Positions 34,806 through 44,370 are shown, counted from the stretch's first letter. The stretch is 64,000 nucleotides of DNA from Rhodothermus bifroesti (GCF_017908595.1 NZ_JAGKTL010000001.1:596001-660000); one strand, 5' to 3'. The notes: generated by a model not told the origin, from the letters alone. Program-made: numbers and translations.

Positions 34806-35462
34806 ATGAAACGCTTTGTTGTTATTGGGCTCGGTAACTTTGGGGCAAGCGTAGCCGAAGCCCTCTATGCCGAAGGCCATGAAGTGCTGGCTATCGACCT
34901 GAACGAACGCGCCGTAGACCGCATTGCCCCCCATGTAACCCGTGCGGTTGTCTGTGATGCACGAGATCTGGAAACGCTCGAGCGTTTGGGCGTGCGTGAA
35001 GTAGACGTGGGGATTATCTCTACAGGCGATGATATTACCGCTAGTGTGCTTTCGACGCTAGTGTTGCGGGACTTGGGCGTTGGTGAGATCTACGTCAAAG
35101 TGATCTCGCGCGATCACGCCCGTGTCATGAACCGGCTCGGCGTTACAGAAACGATCTTCCCCGAACGGGAATCGGCCCTAAACTTGGCTAGCCGGCTTTC
35201 AGGTCGTGCATTGCTGAATTATTTTCGCATTGGTACAGGCTTTGGCATTCAAGAAATGGCTGTCCCTGACGAATGGGAGGGCAAATCACTCCGCGAGCTT
35301 CAATTGCGCCAGCACTATGGCCTTTCGGTGGTCGCACTGCGCGATGTGCTCAGCGACCACATCCAGATTCCCCCGGACCCCGATGTGCCGCTACGCGATA
35401 CCGATACCTTGTTTGTCGCAGGGAAAGAAGAAGATCTGGAACGTGTAGCCCGATTGAAGTAG
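34806..35462 (+). CDS. ktrA: Potassium uptake regulatory subunit (RCK domain)
   Basis: 218 residues from the ATG at 34806; an upstream open stretch inside ktrB is rejected. RCK_N: VIGLGNFGASVAEAL nucleotide-binding turn, EGHEVLAIDLNERAVDRI and DARDLETLERLGVREVD. RCK_C covers about residues 130-218 (GIQEMAVPDEWEGKSLREL, then LRDTDTLFVAGKEEDLERV). It gates KtrB through ATP/ADP binding, and RCK_C domains of this type can bind c-di-AMP in Firmicutes, which matters here because cdaA is in the same window. Stop is followed after two bases by the next gene's likely GTG. Confidence 0.93.
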   Translation: MKRFVVIGLGNFGASVAEALYAEGHEVLAIDLNERAVDRIAPHVTRAVVCDARDLETLERLGVREVDVGIISTGDDITASVLSTLVLRDLGVGEIYVKVISRDHARVMNRLGVTETIFPERESALNLASRLSGRALLNYFRIGTGFGIQEMAVPDEWEGKSLRELQLRQHYGLSVVALRDVLSDHIQIPPDPDVPLRDTDTLFVAGKEEDLERVARLK

Positions 35463-35464
35463 TA

Positions 35465-38344
35465 GTGTTGCTGCTGGGCTTGTTGGCCAATCCAGCTGCA
35501 GCGCAGTGTTTTAATCTCCTTGGTGGAGGGTTAGGCGGAAGCCACTGGAAAGTAGCCGAAACACCCCATCTACGCGTGGTCTATCCTTCCCATCTGGAAA
35601 CATTAGCCGACCAGGTTGCTGCAATAGCCGAAGCTAGCCACGCCGCCTTGGGTTCTTGGTTTGGACGGTCGCTTGTGGGCAAACCCCGACTCTACCTCTC
35701 CGACGCTGATGACATTACTAACGGACTGGCTGTGCCATTGGGTAAAGGCTACAGCTGCATCTGGGTGTACGGAAACGATCCCTTATTGTGGACAGGCAAG
35801 ACGCCTTGGCTTTGGCGCGTAGTGCCGCACGAACTGGCTCACCTGTTTCACTATCAGGCCATACGTGAGCAGCCGTTCTGGCTGCAGCAGTTCCTTGCGC
35901 GTCCTTTGCCTAGGTTCTGGACAGAAGGCTTGGCCCAGTACACGACAGAAGTTTGGGATGCGCAGCGCGGCGAGCAGTGGCTGCGCACAGCCGTGCTTGA
36001 GGATGCGCTGAGCTACACAGACGGCCGTTCTCGCTGGAATGGCCGTCTCCTTTATGCCGTGGGCCATGCCCAAACGCGTTACCTTGCGTGGAAGCTGGGC
36101 GACTCAACGTTGGTGCACCTTCTGCGCCACCGCACGCGACAGCTGGGCTTTTTGAAGGTGCACGATTTTTATAAAGCTTTCCAAGCTGCTACGGGGAAGC
36201 CCTACGCTGCCTTTGAAGAGGAATGGCGCCGCCACGTCAACGTGTATTACAACACGTTGGCCAGCCAAATGGAAACTGCCGATTCGCTTCAAGGCGAGCG
36301 GCTGCAGTTGCCGCTGGCTTACATTGACGACGTAGCCATAAGCCCAGAAACGGCGCACTGGGCGATCCTGGGTATGCCTTCGATGCGCCGTCCACTAACC
36401 GCACTCTACGTCGGTCCAAGTGCTCAAGGCCCTTGGCGACGCATAGCTGAAGGAGACATTCGACCTCCCGTGGCCTGGAGCCCCGATGGACGTTGGTTAG
36501 CATTTGCCCGCCGCGTACGGGCTCCAGAAGGGGGACTGGTCTACGACTTGTTTCTGGTGCGCGCCGATGGTCAGCAGCTCCGGCGCCTGACCTACGGGTG
36601 GCGTGCGGTTGCCCCTGCATTCTCTCCAGAGGGACGCCAAATTGCCTTTGTCGCTTATCGTGAAGGCCGCGCTGGGCTTTATCAGATCGATCTCGATAGT
36701 AGAGCTATAACGCCGCTTTACCGTTTTCAAGAGCCTGTTCAAATTGGCACGCTGCGCTGGCATCCAAATGGGCGGCGGCTGCTTTTTGATCGCTTCGTCG
36801 AAGGTCAGCGCCGTGATTTGGCTGAACTAGACCTGGAAACCCAAAGCCTGCACATCTACACCGACGGCACGCACGACGATCGCATACCCGTCTGGAGCCC
36901 TGACGGACGCCGCGTTGCGTTTACTTCGCTTCGGGATGGGGTTCCCAATGCATTTGTGCTCGACCCGGCAGCGGGCACTGCTTCTCGCATCACCTATCTC
37001 GTAACCGGTGCACGCGTGCTGGCCTGGCTACCTGCTACCTCTACTTTCCCGGAAGGCCAGTTGGTTTTGGCCGTCGTGCAGTCGAAAGCCGCAGAACACG
37101 TTTATTTGGTGGATGCACGCCGTCGCGTACGTGAGCCATGGGTTCAAATCCCGGCACCCTATGCGGCCTGGACGGCTGAAGGATCTTTAAGCCAACGTCT
37201 TTTGGAGGCAGCACCCGACACGCTACCTATAGTGCGGCGCTATGCTTATCGATCTTGGGCGCAACTTACGCCGGCAGCGTCGCTAGTAGCTCCCTACTAC
37301 TTAGGTCCGTTGAACGCGGGCGTAGGTGGCTTTACGGTTTGGCTAGAGCCTTTAGGCTATCATACCCTAGCAGCAGGAGGGTTGCTTTCAATCACAGCGC
37401 CGCGCTACAGTTTAGGCATGCTAAGCTACGCTGGCCAGCGTTCAACTGGCACGCTTGGGATAACCCTCTATCGCCTGCCAGGCCCTGCTGTACGCTACTC
37501 CAACGGTACGTATGTCGAGCTGCAGTCGGGTGGAGAGGTGGCCTGGTTTCGGCGGCTGGCAAGCCCACCCTATGGCGAAAGCCACCTTATGGTGCGTTTG
37601 CGTTATCGGGACCGACGGGCTTGGGGGCCATCGCATCCCGCGCGCCTTGCTGGTCCCTTACCCCCACCTGTTGAGGCGCAACAAGCCGATTTGACGCTTA
37701 GGCTGCAGCATACGCGTCAACGTCCCTATCGCTACAACGCGGTACATCCGCTCGATGGTGCAGGGGTGCGCCTTTGGCTGCTCGGTGCATCCCCAGTGCT
37801 GGGTGCCGACGTGCAGTTCGTGCGGCTTGACGTTGCGGCCTATCGGCTTTGGCCAAGTTGGGCCACACATCGACTTTTTGCCTACTTGCGCCTGCAGGCC
37901 CAGAGTGGACGCAGTCTACCCCAAGATTATGTAGGGCTTTCCCCGACCGACGAATTGCACCTACGCCTTCCCGGGCCGATACCTACGCTGCTCTTGCCTA
38001 CCCCTCATGAGCGCGTCCGCGGTTTCCGGCAACTTATTGCGGGGTCTCTGGTCGTTTTTGGATCCCTTGAACACCGGAGCCTGCTGCTGCAGGATGCAGC
38101 CACCCAGCTTTTGGGAAGCTTACGCTTAGGCGCTACCGCCTTGGCATTGTTTGTCGACGGTGCCCTTGTTCGTGGCCAGACCCTTACGAAGCGCCTAGGC
38201 GCAGGGGTAGAGCTGAAAAACGCCCTCCACCTAGGGATGGTTAATCTCACCCATGCCCTGGGCCTAGCCTATCCTTTCTCCCAGCGAAAAGGAGACGTTA
38301 CCCCCGAGCTTTACTACCGCGTGCGCGCCAGCGTGCCGTTTTAG
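35465..38344 (+). CDS. Exported metallopeptidase-propeller-barrel protein
   Basis: About 959 residues. Three parts can be read. First, a gluzincin peptidase (peptidase MA-like): HELAH (about 122-126) with the third ligand Glu in FWTEGLAQY (about 154). Second, TolB-like beta-propeller repeats: WSPDGRWLAF, FSPEGRQIAFV, WHPNGRRLLF and WSPDGRRVAFTS. Third, a C-terminal outer-membrane barrel of amphipathic strands ending in Phe (VRASVPF). The leader VVVLLLGLLANPAAAQ is a signal peptide without a basic n-region. The start is uncertain: GTG 35465 or TTG 35468 follow the ktrA stop, while the frame stays open back to 35273 inside ktrA. Likely surface-exposed protease. Confidence 0.72.
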   Translation: MLLLGLLANPAAAQCFNLLGGGLGGSHWKVAETPHLRVVYPSHLETLADQVAAIAEASHAALGSWFGRSLVGKPRLYLSDADDITNGLAVPLGKGYSCIWVYGNDPLLWTGKTPWLWRVVPHELAHLFHYQAIREQPFWLQQFLARPLPRFWTEGLAQYTTEVWDAQRGEQWLRTAVLEDALSYTDGRSRWNGRLLYAVGHAQTRYLAWKLGDSTLVHLLRHRTRQLGFLKVHDFYKAFQAATGKPYAAFEEEWRRHVNVYYNTLASQMETADSLQGERLQLPLAYIDDVAISPETAHWAILGMPSMRRPLTALYVGPSAQGPWRRIAEGDIRPPVAWSPDGRWLAFARRVRAPEGGLVYDLFLVRADGQQLRRLTYGWRAVAPAFSPEGRQIAFVAYREGRAGLYQIDLDSRAITPLYRFQEPVQIGTLRWHPNGRRLLFDRFVEGQRRDLAELDLETQSLHIYTDGTHDDRIPVWSPDGRRVAFTSLRDGVPNAFVLDPAAGTASRITYLVTGARVLAWLPATSTFPEGQLVLAVVQSKAAEHVYLVDARRRVREPWVQIPAPYAAWTAEGSLSQRLLEAAPDTLPIVRRYAYRSWAQLTPAASLVAPYYLGPLNAGVGGFTVWLEPLGYHTLAAGGLLSITAPRYSLGMLSYAGQRSTGTLGITLYRLPGPAVRYSNGTYVELQSGGEVAWFRRLASPPYGESHLMVRLRYRDRRAWGPSHPARLAGPLPPPVEAQQADLTLRLQHTRQRPYRYNAVHPLDGAGVRLWLLGASPVLGADVQFVRLDVAAYRLWPSWATHRLFAYLRLQAQSGRSLPQDYVGLSPTDELHLRLPGPIPTLLLPTPHERVRGFRQLIAGSLVVFGSLEHRSLLLQDAATQLLGSLRLGATALALFVDGALVRGQTLTKRLGAGVELKNALHLGMVNLTHALGLAYPFSQRKGDVTPELYYRVRASVPF

Positions 38345-38359
38345 GCGGTTTTCAGCAGC

Positions 38360-39199
38360 TTAACCGACGTGAATCTGCAATTCTTCACGCCGGTGCTTTT
38401 GGCGCAACTTGCGGAGCGCTTTCTCTTTGATTTGCCGCACGCGCTCGCGGGTTAGCCCAAAGCGCTGGCCAATTTCTTCGAGCGTCAGCGGATGCTCCCG
38501 GCCGATGCCAAAGTAGAGTCGGATAATTTCAGCCTCGCGCGGGTGCAGTGTGGCTAAGGTGCGTTCAATGTCAATCTTGAGCGACTCCTCCATAAGCCCT
38601 TCATCGGGAGCCGTATCTTCCTCGTTGGGAAGCACGTCCAGAAGGCTGTTATCGTCTTCTTCGTTAAAGGGAGCGTCCATCGAGAGGTGTCGCCCAGTGT
38701 GCTGCAAAGCTTCGCGCACCTTTTCGACGTCGACGTTAAGCTCGTCGGCCAGTTCTTCAATATTAGGGGTGCGTTCGTATTCTTGAGCTAGACGAGCGCT
38801 GATTTTGCGAATTTTCGAGATGGTGCCAATGCGGTTGAGCGGCAAGCGCACCACGCGGCTTTGCTCAGCCAGCGCTTGCAAAATAGCCTGCCGGATCCAC
38901 CAAACAGCATAAGAAATAAACTTGAATCCTCGCGTTTCATCAAAGCGCTGGGCCGCCTTAATCAGGCCATAATTGCCTTCGTTGATCAAGTCGGCCAGGC
39001 TTAGACCTTGTCCTTGGTACTTTTTCGCAACGGAGACGACAAACCGCAGGTTGGCACGGGTAAGTCTGTGGAGTGCTTCTTCATCCCCTTGTTTAATGCG
39101 CCGTGCCAGTTCGACCTCCTCTTCAGGCGTCAATAAAGGAATGCGCCCGATTTCTTGGAGGTACTGATCCAGCATGCGTTGCTGGCGCGGGACGTACAT
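38360..39199 (-). CDS. rpoD: Primary RNA polymerase sigma factor (sigma-70 family)
   Basis: 279 residues. Region 1.2 ([29 protein letters not shown]), region 2 ([56 protein letters not shown]), region 3 and region 4 ([28 protein letters not shown]) are complete. It lacks region 1.1 and the long spacer of proteobacterial RpoD, as is usual for Bacteroidota-type primary sigma factors. A strong AGGAGAAGG ribosome site sits 3 bases before the ATG (39203-39211 on the plus strand). Its stop is 15 bases from the convergent big protein gene. Confidence 0.95.
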   Translation of the reverse strand: MYVPRQQRMLDQYLQEIGRIPLLTPEEEVELARRIKQGDEEALHRLTRANLRFVVSVAKKYQGQGLSLADLINEGNYGLIKAAQRFDETRGFKFISYAVWWIRQAILQALAEQSRVVRLPLNRIGTISKIRKISARLAQEYERTPNIEELADELNVDVEKVREALQHTGRHLSMDAPFNEEDDNSLLDVLPNEEDTAPDEGLMEESLKIDIERTLATLHPREAEIIRLYFGIGREHPLTLEEIGQRFGLTRERVRQIKEKALRKLRQKHRREELQIHVG

Positions 39200-39372
39200 A
39201 GCCCTTCTCCTACGTTTGGTGACAGGTCTCTACGAGTGGCCGGTTGGTGGAAGGTGGAACGCACATGGTCTAAAACGCCAAGCGCTTACCGCAACAAGCC
39301 TTCCTTCACGCAGGCGTTTCTTGCTTGTTCCCAATGCATTGTGATCGTGCTGGTTGCGCAAAGCGCCTATCC

Positions 39373-40941
39373 TTATGCAGAAGAATTCGGGAAGGTTTCC
39401 GCAGAAGTTGCCCAACGTTGGCTTTGCGCCAAAAGCGCATCGGCCAAACTCCGGTCTGGCTGCATGCGCGGCACTTTCGTTTGGCCGCTGAGCCGGGAGC
39501 GGTGTTGGCGGAGCCAGCTGTAAAATGCGCCTGGGGGCAGGGCGACCACCTCAGGCAGGGCAAAGGCGCCAGCTTCGCGGCGAATCTGGTAATGTCGATT
39601 AACGCGCTGCAGGTAGGTATCGATGCATCGGGCGAAATCGGCAAGCTGCTGGGGGGGATGTTCAAATTCGATAAGCCACTGGTGCGTGGGCGGCTGATTG
39701 CGGGTGGCGGGCTTGGGAGCAATGTGGTAGGTGCGCACGCGGGCTTGGGTTTGGCGGCACGCTTCTTCTAGGGCCGCTTGGGCTTCTTCACCAAAGACCG
39801 CTTCGCCGTAGAGGTCTAGCATCTCGCTTGTTCTTCCAGCAACCAAGAGCTTCGGGGGGCGGGTTTGCGTAAAGCGCACCACGTCCCGCACGCTGTAGCT
39901 CCACAGTCCGCTACAGGTAGTCACGTAAAGCGCATACCGTACACCGGGCTCAAGGGTAGCCACCGTATGGCGGGGCGGATTTGTGGTATGCAGCGCATCG
40001 ATGGGGACAAATTCGTAAAAAATACCGTTATCCAGATGAAGGAGCAGGGCTGGATCGTCATTTGACGACTGAAACGCAAAAAAGCCCTCCGAAGCCCCAT
40101 AGGTTTCGACAAAATCAAGCGTCGGTAGGCCCACGTACTCCTCGATCAGCGTGCGGTAGGAGCTTAGGGCTACACCTCCTGAGATGAACACTTGCAGGTG
40201 GGGCCAGAGCGCTCCAATGGTTGTAGCTGGCCGACCTTGGCGCCGGGCTTCCTCCAGGAGCATCGAAAAAAGCACCAAGGCCCAGGTAGGGGCCATAACG
40301 ACGAGACGTACATCTTGGGTTACTGCGCGTGCTGCAATAGCACGCAGCTTGGCTTCCCAGTTTGGATGCTGCAGGAGCTGCTCTGGTACAGCTTGATACC
40401 CCCAGCGGAGGTACCATGGAGCATGAAGGAAGACCAGCGCGCTGATTTCGCCCACCCAAGTGCCCGGATGTTGGGCATCTTCGTCGACACGACCCGGCAG
40501 CGAAAGATGGCGCCCCCGTAGAAAAGCGCCTCTTTGGGATTGTATCAAATAGTGCAGGCCCACGCTAAGGCTAAAGCGGCGGTTAGCCCAAAGCATTTCT
40601 CGGCTCACGGGAAGGAGCGTTCCGGAAGAAGCCGTGCCACTAGAAACGGCAAAGTAGCGTATGCGTCCAGGCCAGCAAATATCGGTCATTCCTTGTCGCA
40701 TGCGCTCTACGTCGGCACGCAGATCAGCGTAGGTGTGGAGCGGCACGCGTTCCTGATAGGCACGCACTACGTCGCGAGCCCGGGCTAGCTCAGCAAATCC
40801 GTAGCGCTGGCCCCATTCGGTGTGTGCTGCGCGCTGCAGCAAGCGTCGCAGCACCCGCTCTTGGGTGCCCACCGGATCGTGCATAAAACGCCGAATCCGG
40901 CGTAGTAAAGGTAAGAACGCAAGAAGGCGATACGGCAACAT
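39373..40941 (-). CDS. GH3-family acyl-acid amido synthetase
   Basis: 522 residues of the GH3 (auxin-responsive promoter) adenylate-forming family. Seen: YFAVSSGTASSGTLLPVS (the phosphate-binding loop), WPHLQVFISGGVALSSYR, YGASEGFFAFQ, VRYALYVTTCSGLWSYSVRDVVRFT and the C-terminal hinge LVAGRTSEMLDLYGE. Plant members adenylate jasmonate, auxin or benzoates and join them to amino acids. Bacterial members are found mostly in Bacteroidota and related groups and their substrates are unknown. Cytoplasmic, single gene on the minus strand, with 173 bases to rpoD downstream in which I see nothing. Family call is firm, chemistry is inference. Confidence 0.85.
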   Translation of the reverse strand: MLPYRLLAFLPLLRRIRRFMHDPVGTQERVLRRLLQRAAHTEWGQRYGFAELARARDVVRAYQERVPLHTYADLRADVERMRQGMTDICWPGRIRYFAVSSGTASSGTLLPVSREMLWANRRFSLSVGLHYLIQSQRGAFLRGRHLSLPGRVDEDAQHPGTWVGEISALVFLHAPWYLRWGYQAVPEQLLQHPNWEAKLRAIAARAVTQDVRLVVMAPTWALVLFSMLLEEARRQGRPATTIGALWPHLQVFISGGVALSSYRTLIEEYVGLPTLDFVETYGASEGFFAFQSSNDDPALLLHLDNGIFYEFVPIDALHTTNPPRHTVATLEPGVRYALYVTTCSGLWSYSVRDVVRFTQTRPPKLLVAGRTSEMLDLYGEAVFGEEAQAALEEACRQTQARVRTYHIAPKPATRNQPPTHQWLIEFEHPPQQLADFARCIDTYLQRVNRHYQIRREAGAFALPEVVALPPGAFYSWLRQHRSRLSGQTKVPRMQPDRSLADALLAQSQRWATSAETFPNSSA

Positions 40942-41048
40942 TTAAAACCAAGCGGCTGGAACGTTAAGCTGGGTTCCTGCGAAAAAAGTTACGCGCGTCG
41001 CGCTACGCCACGCTATATTTCAAGTTCCTCCTCTCAAAGCGCTGACTT

Positions 41049-41987
41049 ATGGAGCAATCCCAAGCTTTTGCGCCCGAAAGGTTTGTGCTCAACTGTCGGG
41101 GACGGGTGCTCGACTGCAGGCCTGGTTTGCCGAACGGGGCACACGTGATGGGTATCCTCAACGTGACGCCTGACTCGTTCTGGGATGGAGGGCGCTACCA
41201 AACCCTCGATGCGGCGTTACGCCGGGCCGAGGTCATGCTGGCAGAAGGTGCCGCTATTATCGACGTAGGGGGTGAATCGACCCGACCTAGAGGCCGCATC
41301 TATGGCCAGGGTGCTGCGCCGGTATCGGTCGACGAAGAACGACGCCGTGTGCTGCCGGTCATCGAAGCCCTTGCGCAACGCTTTCCAGAAGCGCTGATCT
41401 CGGTGGATACCTACAAGCCCCAAGTTGCCCAAGAAGCGCTGGAAGCCGGGGCGCATCTCATTAATGACCAAACAGGACTTCGCTTGTATCCTGAAATGGC
41501 TGAAGTGGCTGCGCGCTACGGTGCCCCACTGATCTTGATGCACGCCATTGGTCGACCAGGAGAGATGCCCCATGAAGTAACCTATGCCGATGTAGTGGCT
41601 GACGTGCGGGCGTCGCTGGCCGAGTCGGTTGCACGAGCCCGGGCTCGAGGCGTTGCCCAGGTAGTACTTGATCCGGGTTTTGGTTTTGGGAAAACCGTTG
41701 CCGAAAACCTACGTCTGGTCAATAACCTGGATGCCCTCCTAGCGCTAGGTTATCCAGTAATGGTGGGCATTTCACGTAAAAGCACCATTGGCCAGGTCTT
41801 AGGCTCTCTTGAGCACCCTGTACCTCCTGCAGAGCGACTTTATGGGACCTTAGGCGTAACCGCTGTAGCGGTACTCCGTGGCGCCACGTTGGTACGGGCA
41901 CACGACGTACGTCCCACGGTTGAGATGCTGCGACTGCTGGCGGCCACACTAGCCCAGCCGCGAAGCACTTTTGCCACAGCCACCTGA
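41049..41987 (+). CDS. folP: Dihydropteroate synthase
   Basis: 312-residue folate enzyme that joins p-aminobenzoate to 6-hydroxymethyl-7,8-dihydropterin pyrophosphate. Motifs: MGILNVTPDSFWDGGRY (loop 1, pyrophosphate), IDVGGESTRPRG (loop 2), LINDQTGL, LDPGFGFGKT and GISRKS (Lys-containing pterin site), then RAHDV. TIM-barrel. A TATATT at 41014-41019 may be a -10 element, but no good -35 is spaced to it. cdaA starts 15 bases after the stop, the standard folP-cdaA pair of the Bacteroidota group. Confidence 0.94.
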   Translation: MEQSQAFAPERFVLNCRGRVLDCRPGLPNGAHVMGILNVTPDSFWDGGRYQTLDAALRRAEVMLAEGAAIIDVGGESTRPRGRIYGQGAAPVSVDEERRRVLPVIEALAQRFPEALISVDTYKPQVAQEALEAGAHLINDQTGLRLYPEMAEVAARYGAPLILMHAIGRPGEMPHEVTYADVVADVRASLAESVARARARGVAQVVLDPGFGFGKTVAENLRLVNNLDALLALGYPVMVGISRKSTIGQVLGSLEHPVPPAERLYGTLGVTAVAVLRGATLVRAHDVRPTVEMLRLLAATLAQPRSTFATAT

Positions 41988-42002
41988 AACTCTGCCTGTA
42001 CC

Positions 42003-42806
42003 GTGACACTCGTTCACTGGATCATCCCGATTCGCCTGGTCGACTTGTTGGAAATCGGCCTGGTGGCCTATGTGCTCTACAAGCTCTACCAGCTTATGCG
42101 CGGTACGCTAGCCGTGCAAATTTTTTTGGGCATCATGGCTATTTACTTGCTACAAGTGATTGTGGCCGCGCTCGACATGACCATGCTGCGCCGGTTTTTT
42201 GGCGCCTTAAGCGAGGTAGCCGCTTTGGCCGTTATTATTTTGTTTCAACCTGAAATTCGACGACTGCTGGTGATGGTGGCCCAGACACCTTTTTTGCGAC
42301 GCTTTGTGGCGACCCCAGTGCGAGAAGAGGTGATCAGCGAAGTGTGTGCAGCTGTGTCGGAAATGAGTCGCTTGCGCATTGGGGCACTGATTGCCTTTGA
42401 GCGTTCGGCGGGTCTGCGCCACTATATTGAAACCGGAACAACGCTAAACGCTCAGGTCTCGCGAGAACTGCTCTTGACCATTTTTTATGACAAAAATCCG
42501 TTGCACGACGGGGCTGTCATCATCCGCAACCAGGTGATTGCTGCAGCACGTTGTATTTTGCCGGTATCGACCAGCTTAAAGCTCAGTCCACATCTAGGTT
42601 TGCGTCACCGGGCTGCAGTAGGGCTGACGGAGCAGACCGACGCGTTTGTGGTTGTGGTTTCTGAGGAAAGTGGAACCATTTCGGTAGCCCAACAGGGGGA
42701 GCTGATTTCTAACCTGACGGCCGCAGAGCTGCGTACGTATTTGCAGGAAGCCCTGGTTGCTCGACCGGCTATTGACGAAGAAACGGCAAAGGACTTACCC
42801 TCTTGA
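42003..42806 (+). CDS. cdaA: Diadenylate cyclase
   Basis: 267-residue membrane diadenylate cyclase making c-di-AMP from two ATP. Three N-terminal membrane helices (LVDLLEIGLVAYVLYKLYQLM and following), then the DAC domain with LHDGAVII (DGA motif) and GLRHRAAVGLTE (RHR motif), both needed for activity. The start is GTG at 42003; the entry PIRLVDLLEIGLVAYVLYK is family-like. It lies between folP and pcm; the stop overlaps the pcm ATG as TGATG. c-di-AMP commonly controls K+ uptake, so the ktrAB genes 7 kb away are a likely target. Confidence 0.93.
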   Translation: MTLVHWIIPIRLVDLLEIGLVAYVLYKLYQLMRGTLAVQIFLGIMAIYLLQVIVAALDMTMLRRFFGALSEVAALAVIILFQPEIRRLLVMVAQTPFLRRFVATPVREEVISEVCAAVSEMSRLRIGALIAFERSAGLRHYIETGTTLNAQVSRELLLTIFYDKNPLHDGAVIIRNQVIAAARCILPVSTSLKLSPHLGLRHRAAVGLTEQTDAFVVVVSEESGTISVAQQGELISNLTAAELRTYLQEALVARPAIDEETAKDLPS

Positions 42807-43498
42807 TGGAAGACGACCGCACGTTTCAGCGTCGCCGCCTGCGTTTGGTGGAGATGCTGCGGGAAAAAGGGATTCAAGACGAGCGGGTACTGGCTGCGAT
42901 TGCGACAGTGCCGCGCCATTTGTTTGTAGAGCCTGCTTTACGTGCACGGGCTTACGAGGATGTAGCGCTGCCGATTGGGATGAAGCAGACAATCTCTCAG
43001 CCGTTTACGGTGGCCTATCAAACCCAACTGCTGGAGGTGCAACCGGGCGATCGGGTATTGGAGATTGGTACCGGAAGCGGCTATCAGGCAGCGGTGCTAT
43101 GCGTGCTGGGGGCCCGGGTGTTTACCATTGAGCGGCATCGCATGCTGCTGGAGCGGGCCGTAGAACGCCTAGAAGCTTTGGGGTTTCGCGTAACGGCACG
43201 TCATGGTGACGGCAGTTTGGGCTGGCCCGCTTTTGCTCCTTTTGATGGCATTGTGGTTACAGCTGGCGCTGCGCACGTCCCAAAGGCCCTATGCGAACAA
43301 CTGCGTTTGCCAGAAGCAGCACGTCCGGGTGGCCGACTGGTCATTCCCGTGGGTGACGCCCGGCACCAAGTGATGATGCGCGTGCGGCGTACCGGCTTTG
43401 ACAGCTTCGCAACAGAGACCCTGCATTCATTCCGCTTTGTGCCGCTCATCAGTGAAAAAGATCGAGGCCTTGAGCCTCAACTGCCCAGCGAGGACTGA
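42806..43498 (+). CDS. pcm: Protein-L-isoaspartate O-methyltransferase
   Basis: 230 residues from the ATG at 42806, which overlaps the cdaA stop by one base. It methylates isoaspartyl residues in aged proteins, using SAM. Seen: VLAAIATVPRHLFVEPAL, the substrate loop LPIGMKQTISQPFTVAYQT, SAM motif VLEIGTGSGYQAAVLC, and FDGIVVTAGAAHVPKAL. A repair enzyme is useful at high temperature, where deamidation is fast. Ends overlapping the convergent aroE by 22 bases. Confidence 0.93.
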   Translation: MEDDRTFQRRRLRLVEMLREKGIQDERVLAAIATVPRHLFVEPALRARAYEDVALPIGMKQTISQPFTVAYQTQLLEVQPGDRVLEIGTGSGYQAAVLCVLGARVFTIERHRMLLERAVERLEALGFRVTARHGDGSLGWPAFAPFDGIVVTAGAAHVPKALCEQLRLPEAARPGGRLVIPVGDARHQVMMRVRRTGFDSFATETLHSFRFVPLISEKDRGLEPQLPSED

Positions 43499-44370
43499 AG
43501 GGCCGCACGTACGGCTTGAAGCGGCAGCTCGTGTCCCGTCCACCATTTGTAGGCTGCAGCAGCCTGGGCCAGAAGCATCTCTAGTCCCCCAATCGTTGTG
43601 GCTCCGCGGGCTGCTGCTTCGCGCAGCAAGCGCGTGCGCAGGGGATTATAGATCAAGTCGTAGACGAGCTGGCCTTCGTGAAAGTCTGTGGCATGAGGCC
43701 AAGGGGTTTCCTGGTCGTGTGGATGCATGCCCACAGGCGTCGCATTAACCACCAGGTGGGCTGTGCGCACCGCAGCCCCAGCCGCTGCAAACGGGACAAC
43801 ACGCAGCACATGCCGTGTGTCGTAGGCAGCCATATCGGTGGCCAAGGTTTCGCCACGTTTGGGGTTGCGCGCAAGGAGTGTAAGTCGGGCAGGGTGCACA
43901 TGGGTCAACAGGGCATAGACCACCGCTCGTGCTGCTCCACCTGCTCCGAGAATTACAACCTCGCTATTTTCCAGTGAAGGCAAAAAAGGCTTAAGCGGGG
44001 CCAGAAAACCTGCCACATCGGTGTTTTCACCGACAAGCTCTGTTTTCCCCTGGGCATTAGGCAGGCAGAGGATCGTGTTCACAGCACCCACAGCCTTAGC
44101 CCCTGGCGTGCACCGGTCTAAAAGCGGCAGCACCGCCTCTTTGTGCGGGATGGTAACGTTTGCGCCAGCAAATCCCAGGGCGCGCAATCCAGCTACAGCT
44201 TCAGCCAACGCCTGGGGCGGGACGCGACAGGCCAAGTAGACGTAGCTCAGTCCCTGAACCCGAAAGCCCGTGTTGTGGATCAGTGGCGAAAAGGAGTGGG
44301 CTACCGGATCGCCCAGCAACGCTATGGGGCGCGTACTTGCATCGATCAAGACGTGCGTGGCGGAAATCAT
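43477..44370 (-). CDS. aroE: Shikimate dehydrogenase
   Basis: 297 residues, NADPH-dependent reduction of 3-dehydroshikimate to shikimate. Seen: GDPVAHSFSPLIHN (shikimate-binding Ser pair), NVTIPHKEA with the catalytic Lys, GENTDVAGF with the catalytic Asp, cofactor turn LGAGGAARAVVYAL, and the C-terminal LEMLLAQAAAAYKWWTG. The 13-base gap from the small membrane-protein gene upstream suggests cotranscription. The C-terminus overlaps pcm (convergent) by 22 bases. Confidence 0.94.
   Translation of the reverse strand: MISATHVLIDASTRPIALLGDPVAHSFSPLIHNTGFRVQGLSYVYLACRVPPQALAEAVAGLRALGFAGANVTIPHKEAVLPLLDRCTPGAKAVGAVNTILCLPNAQGKTELVGENTDVAGFLAPLKPFLPSLENSEVVILGAGGAARAVVYALLTHVHPARLTLLARNPKRGETLATDMAAYDTRHVLRVVPFAAAGAAVRTAHLVVNATPVGMHPHDQETPWPHATDFHEGQLVYDLIYNPLRTRLLREAAARGATTIGGLEMLLAQAAAAYKWWTGHELPLQAVRAALQSSLGS

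Noticed and set aside
37140..37165. GGTTCAAATCCCGGC, which looks like a tRNA T-arm
   Set aside because: It lies in frame inside the peptidase-propeller gene and no acceptor, D-arm or anticodon structure surrounds it.
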